A DNA stretch of 64,000 bases, from contig NZ_JAQUVF010000014.1 in NCBI RefSeq assembly GCF_028693505.1, positions 1-64,000 on the forward strand. The letters run 5' to 3'. The stretch is from Oscillibacter sp. GTDB taxonomy: Bacteria > Bacillota > Clostridia > Oscillospirales > Oscillospiraceae. Positions within the stretch are counted from its first letter, which is position 1, and each line of letters begins with the position of its first letter. Made by a program: the position numbers and the translations under genes. Positions 59,504-64,000 of the stretch are shown piece by piece. Under the pieces are notes generated by a model. That model worked only from the letters and a program-made list of their open reading frames with translations. It was not told the DNA's origin and made no database searches.

Positions 59504-61494
59504 TATTCGGTATCGCTCAAAATTTCCCGGTGTTTATCCACAACGCTGATGAAGAGGTCGCCCGCATCCTCGGTGCCGGGGTCCTCCGTCACTTGCAGCA
59601 GCCACGGGGAGAGATAGATGGTATCCAGCAGCTTCCCCTTCACCGTCACTTTGCAGTAGGGGGTAAAATTCTCACCGGAGAGGTACCACACGTCCCCCCG
59701 CTGACTGAGTCCCTCAAGGACGATGGGCGCCACGCCCATCTGCATCTGCGTGGCCGCATACGGCGTCTGCCCGCCATAGAGATACTTCTGCCCGTACAGC
59801 ATGTCGTATTGCAGCAGCCGCAGGTCCCAGCGGTACATACTCTCTTCCCGGCAGGATTGATGAAACCGATTTACAAAGCCGGTGGAAATGCCCAGCCGGC
59901 CCATCACAACGGCGGAAAGCTGGAAGGACGACAGGTCCTCATCCTGCTTTTCCATGCCGAAATTGTTCCAGACCACGTAGCCCGTCCGATACAGCGTCCC
60001 GCTTTTCATGTCCTGATGCTCCAGCCCCAGAGACGGCAGATGGTCTCCGTAGAGCACCAGCACGGTCTTTTCCTCCCGCTGGGACAGCGCTGCCGTCAAC
60101 TCTGCCACAAACTGGTCCATTTCCCGAATCTGGTTTACGTAATACTCTATGGCATACCGATAATCCTCGTCGGGGCAGGCCGTCACCGTGACGGCAGGGT
60201 CCTCCAAAACAGGCTCCGTGGGGTATTTGCCGTGTCCCTGAACGGATACCGTAAACACAAGGTCCGGCTGGTCCGGCGTCACATCCAGCGCCTTGACGAT
60301 CTGCCCGGTCAGTACGCTGTCTTTTGCCCAGTTCTTTGGCGTAAGCTCCACCCGGGGCATGTACTCCAGCGATGTAAAATCGTCAAAGCCCAAGTTTGCA
60401 TAGACCTGATTCCGGCTGTAAAAGGTGGCCCGGTGATTGTGGATGGCGTGGGTTGCATACCCGTTTTCCTTCAGATCAAAGGCAACCGACTCCACCGTCC
60501 GGTCCTTCAGCCGGGTTTGATAGGGATATTCTCCGGGGCCGAAAAACCGGGTGCTCATCCCGGTAAGCACCTCGCACTCCGTGTTGGCGGTGCCCGCCCC
60601 CACCACCGGAACCGTCAGGTAGCCGGAGGAATACTTGGCCGTCAATGCGGTCCAGGTGGGCACGGCATCCTCCGACAGCTCCAGACCCGAGATCTCCGCA
60701 GGGTCGACGAAGGACTCCAGTTGCACATACACCACGTTGACGTCCGTTTGGGACTGCGTGGGATCAACGAAGTCCCGACCCACCGTCTTTTCCACGTCGG
60801 CAATGGCCTGTGCGCCATAGCCCGCGGGCAGGGCAATGCCCTTATTCAGCCACGTCTGCAAAAAGCAGTAGGAGAAGCCGTACTCCTCGTAGGCGACCGC
60901 CAGGTTGGAGAAAATTGTGGACAGCTGGTCCAGACGAAACGCCAGCGTCCACGTGCCGCAAAGCGCGCCGAACACGATCAGCGCGGATAAAATCCCGGAA
61001 AACATCCGCCGACGACGGGGCAGCGCATTGCGCGGTCCCTTCCACAAAAGCAGCGCCAGGCCCAGCACCAGCCCCGCTGCTGCCACCGCCAGCAGGACGA
61101 TATATTTTGTGGAAAGATAGTTCGGCAGGGTATCGAGGCCGGTATTCAGCACGGTAAAATCGGCCACCGTAAACGGCGTCATCCGATTGAGCAGGATGAA
61201 TCCGTTGACCGCGCCGCCCACCACCCAGAGGGCGGTCAAGAGGGTGGCGTAAAAAAATCTGCGCCGCAGAAAAATTGCCGGAACCAGCGTCAGCAGGACG
61301 ATCCAAACGTCCACCAGAAATGCCAGTGGGTTTTCCGCCATAAATCGAAAAAAGCTGTCCGGCCCGGCGGTAAACACTTTGTGGTTCAACAGTTCCACCA
61401 CCAAAGTCACCGCCAGAGCCAGCAGCGAAATTCTCAAAAGCGCCGTGCGCTCCTGCGAATGCCCGCCGGTTGGGGCCACAGCGTGTTGTTTCAT
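59503..61494 (-). CDS. LTA synthase-family membrane sulfatase
   Basis: N-terminal TM segments; VNVVYVQLESFVDP, GAGTANTECEVLTGMSTRFFGPGEYPYQ, LVFTVSVQGHGKYPTEP, LVLYGDHLPSLG. Confidence 0.9.
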   Translation of the reverse strand: MKQHAVAPTGGHSQERTALLRISLLALAVTLVVELLNHKVFTAGPDSFFRFMAENPLAFLVDVWIVLLTLVPAIFLRRRFFYATLLTALWVVGGAVNGFILLNRMTPFTVADFTVLNTGLDTLPNYLSTKYIVLLAVAAAGLVLGLALLLWKGPRNALPRRRRMFSGILSALIVFGALCGTWTLAFRLDQLSTIFSNLAVAYEEYGFSYCFLQTWLNKGIALPAGYGAQAIADVEKTVGRDFVDPTQSQTDVNVVYVQLESFVDPAEISGLELSEDAVPTWTALTAKYSSGYLTVPVVGAGTANTECEVLTGMSTRFFGPGEYPYQTRLKDRTVESVAFDLKENGYATHAIHNHRATFYSRNQVYANLGFDDFTSLEYMPRVELTPKNWAKDSVLTGQIVKALDVTPDQPDLVFTVSVQGHGKYPTEPVLEDPAVTVTACPDEDYRYAIEYYVNQIREMDQFVAELTAALSQREEKTVLVLYGDHLPSLGLEHQDMKSGTLYRTGYVVWNNFGMEKQDEDLSSFQLSAVVMGRLGISTGFVNRFHQSCREESMYRWDLRLLQYDMLYGQKYLYGGQTPYAATQMQMGVAPIVLEGLSQRGDVWYLSGENFTPYCKVTVKGKLLDTIYLSPWLLQVTEDPGTEDAGDLFISVVDKHREILSDTE

Positions 61495-61600
61495 GATTCG
61501 ACCTTCTTTCGGCTGTGATTATAGCGCGTTATGCCTGTCAAATCCACCGATTTTGCGCAATTTCTTTCGTGATTTTTTACAAAGTTTTTATTTTAAAAAA

Positions 61601-61637
61601 ATGAGGGCCGCAGGAAAAATCCTGCGGCCCTCGTTTT
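61601..61637 (-). terminator. intrinsic terminator downstream of nifJ
   Basis: Minus strand AAAACGAGGGCCGCAGGA-TTTTT-CCTGCGGCCCTCATTTTTTT. Confidence 0.78.
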
Positions 61638-61664
61638 CTGTTTTACGTTTCAGCTAAAAATCGC

Positions 61665-64000
61665 TCAGCCTTCATACATGGCTTTGAGCTTCAGCAGGTG
61701 CTGATAGCGCTCCATGGCGCTCTTTTCGTTGCGCTGGAACAGCTCGGACGCGCGCTCGGGGAATTCGCGGGTCAGACGGGAGTACCGGGCCTCGTTCATC
61801 AGGAATTCCTGATAACCGCCGGCAGGCTCCTTGGAATCCAGCGTGAACTTGCCGCTCTGAGCCGTGGGGTTGAAGCGGAAGAGGTTCCAGTAACCGCACT
61901 CCACGGCCTTCTTCATTTCCTTCTGGGCATTCATCATGCCGCCCTTGATGCTGTGCATCTCGCAGGGAGAATAGGCAATGACCAGAGAGGGACCGGGATA
62001 GGCCTCGGCCTCCTTGATGGCCTTGAGGGTCTGGGCGGGGTTGGCGCCCATGGCGATCTGGGCCACATAGATATAGCCGTAGCTCATGGCGATCTCCGCC
62101 AGAGACTTCTTCTTGATCTCCTTGCCAGCCGCCGCGAACTGCGCGACCTGACCGATGTTGGAGGCCTTGGACGCCTGTCCGCCGGTGTTGGAATAGACCT
62201 CGGTATCAAAGACGAAGATGTTCACATCGTTGCCGGAGGCCAGCACGTGATCCACGCCGCCAAAGCCGATGTCATACGCCCAGCCGTCGCCGCCGAAGAT
62301 CCACGTGGACTTCTTGGAGAGGTATTCCTTGTCGGCCAGAATCTCCTTGCTGTACGGGCAGTCGGGGTCCGCTTCCAGCGCGGCGACCAGCTTGTCCGTT
62401 GCAGCCTTGTTGGCCTCGTAATTGTCCATGGAGGCGAGATATTCCGCGCAGGCGGCCTTCTTGTTATCGTTGGTGGTCACGCCGGAGAGTTCCTTCACCT
62501 TGTCGGCCAGACGCGCGCGGGTGGCCTGCTGGCCAAGGTACATGCCAAGGCCGTGCTCGGCGTTATCCTCGAACAGGGAGTTGGACCATGCGGGGCCGTG
62601 GCCTGCCTTGTTGGTGCAGTAGGGAGAGGTTGCCGCGGGGCCGCCCCAGATGGAAGAGCAGCCGGTGGCGTTGGAGATATACATATGGTCGCCGAAGAGC
62701 TGGGTGATGAGACGGGCATAGCTGGTCTCGGCGCAGCCAGCGCAGGAACCGGAGAACTCCAGCATGGGCTTTTTGAACTGGCTGCCCTTGACGGTGTCGT
62801 CCTGCATATCCTTCTTCTCGGAGACCTTGTCCACACAATAGTTGAACACGTCCTGCTGCGCGGCTTCCTGCTCCTGCGGCACCATGGTCAGCGCATCCAC
62901 CGGGCACTGGCCCACGCACACGGCGCAGCCCATGCAGTCCAGCGGAGAGACAGCCATGGTGTACTTGTAGACGCCCTTGCCCTTACCGGCCTTCACATCC
63001 GCGAGCTTGGCGCTCTCGGGGGCAGCGGCGGCTTCTTCCGCCGTCAGGGCATAGGGGCGGATGGTGGCGTGGGGGCAGACATAGGCGCAGTTGTTGCACT
63101 GGATGCACTTGGTGGAGTCCCAAGTGGGAACGGTGACGGCCACGCCCCGCTTTTCGTAAGCGGCGGCGCCCAGCTCAAACTGGCCGTCCACATGCTTGAC
63201 GAAGGCAGATACCGGCAGGCTGTCGCCGTCCATCTTGGACACGGGGTCCAGAATGGACTTGACCTGCTCCACCAGAGCGGGCTTACCGGTGAGCTTCACG
63301 TCCTCGCTCTCGTCCGCGGCGTTGGCCCAGTCGGCGGGCACGTCGAACTTCTTGAAGGCGGTGGCGCCGGCGTCGATGGCCTTGTGGTTCATATCCACCA
63401 CGTCCTGACCCTTCTTCAGGTAGGAATGGGTGGCGGCGTCCTTCATGTACTGAATGGCCTCAGCGGCGGGCAGCACGCCGGCCAGTGTAAAGAAGGCGGA
63501 CTGCAAGATGGTGTTGGTCCGCTTGCCCATGCCGATCTCCTTGGCGAGGTCGATGGCGTTGATGGTATACACCTGCACGTTGTTGGCGGCAATGTAGCGC
63601 TTGGAGGCGGCGTCCAGATGATGGCCCAGCTCCTCGCCCGTCCACTGGCAGTTGATGAGCAGGGTGCCGCCGGCCTTCACGTCACGCACGATGGGGAAGT
63701 GCTTGGTGACGTAAGCGGGCACGTGGCAGGCCACAAAGTCGGCCTTGTTGATATAGTAAGAGGACTTGATGGGCTTGTCGCCGAAGCGCAGATGGCTGAC
63801 GGTGACGCCGCCGGTCTTTTTGGAGTCATACTGGAAGTATGCCTGCACGTTCTTTTCGGTATGGTCGCCGATGATCTTGATGGAGTTCTTGTTGGCGCCG
63901 ACAGTGCCGTCGCCGCCAAGGCCCCAGAACTTGCAGGCGATGGTACCTGCGGGAGCCACCAGCGGAGCGGGCTTTTCTTCAAGGCTCAGGTGGGTCACAT
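61665..64000 (-). CDS. nifJ: pyruvate:ferredoxin (flavodoxin) oxidoreductase, C-terminal part (start outside window)
   Basis: CIQCNNCAYVCPHATIRPY, CMGCAVCVGQCPVDAL, GSCAGCAETSYARLITQLFGDHMYISNATGCSSIWGG, FGGDGWAYDIGFGGVDHVLASGNDVNIFVFDTEVYSNTGGQASKAS. Confidence 0.96.
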   Translation of the reverse strand, partial: VTHLSLEEKPAPLVAPAGTIACKFWGLGGDGTVGANKNSIKIIGDHTEKNVQAYFQYDSKKTGGVTVSHLRFGDKPIKSSYYINKADFVACHVPAYVTKHFPIVRDVKAGGTLLINCQWTGEELGHHLDAASKRYIAANNVQVYTINAIDLAKEIGMGKRTNTILQSAFFTLAGVLPAAEAIQYMKDAATHSYLKKGQDVVDMNHKAIDAGATAFKKFDVPADWANAADESEDVKLTGKPALVEQVKSILDPVSKMDGDSLPVSAFVKHVDGQFELGAAAYEKRGVAVTVPTWDSTKCIQCNNCAYVCPHATIRPYALTAEEAAAAPESAKLADVKAGKGKGVYKYTMAVSPLDCMGCAVCVGQCPVDALTMVPQEQEAAQQDVFNYCVDKVSEKKDMQDDTVKGSQFKKPMLEFSGSCAGCAETSYARLITQLFGDHMYISNATGCSSIWGGPAATSPYCTNKAGHGPAWSNSLFEDNAEHGLGMYLGQQATRARLADKVKELSGVTTNDNKKAACAEYLASMDNYEANKAATDKLVAALEADPDCPYSKEILADKEYLSKKSTWIFGGDGWAYDIGFGGVDHVLASGNDVNIFVFDTEVYSNTGGQASKASNIGQVAQFAAAGKEIKKKSLAEIAMSYGYIYVAQIAMGANPAQTLKAIKEAEAYPGPSLVIAYSPCEMHSIKGGMMNAQKEMKKAVECGYWNLFRFNPTAQSGKFTLDSKEPAGGYQEFLMNEARYSRLTREFPERASELFQRNEKSAMERYQHLLKLKAMYEG

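Noticed and set aside
1-64000. Searched by eye for CRISPR arrays, tRNA/rRNA genes, IS elements, phage genes and toxin-antitoxin or defence systems
   Set aside because: No convincing repeats-with-spacers, rRNA/tRNA sequences, transposases, integrases or defence-gene motifs seen.

Overview
This window looks like a Firmicutes (Clostridia/Oscillospiraceae-like) chromosome segment with no rRNA, tRNA, CRISPR array or obvious mobile element.

Housekeeping and metabolic content:
- gamma-glutamyltransferase (5'-truncated by the window) and a split chromate transporter pair
- a [FeFe]-hydrogenase with a NuoF-C-terminal/GltD-like fusion partner
- leuA-leuC-leuD-leuB behind a T-box leader
- a CarD-like regulator, SDR and TIM-barrel genes, two GntR-family regulators, an M23/LysM/G5 peptidase and pta
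- a TRAP transporter with an amidohydrolase
- a GGGtGRT protein with a NifU/IscU-like scaffold, a membrane pyrophosphatase, mnmG, murT/gatD, an LTA-synthase-like sulfatase and the C-terminal part of pyruvate:ferredoxin oxidoreductase

The most interesting part is about 23.4-48.0 kb, which reads as a corrinoid capture, activation and use locus. Two cobalamin riboswitches, each followed by an intrinsic terminator, precede genes for cell-surface proteins. These proteins have the two folds of animal intrinsic factor/transcobalamin: an alpha/alpha-toroid repeat protein and DUF4430 (transcobalamin beta-like) domains, with SLH or membrane anchors. They sit with an EcfT and a single-chain EcfA-EcfA'-S fusion. 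The same region carries a RACo-type corrinoid activator, a DUF2284 protein, a corrinoid protein, two URO-D-family methyltransferase-like proteins, a TRAP transporter with two tandem DctP paralogues, and a PocR/AraC regulator. All calls come from reading the sequence and supplied translations; no searches or folding were run.
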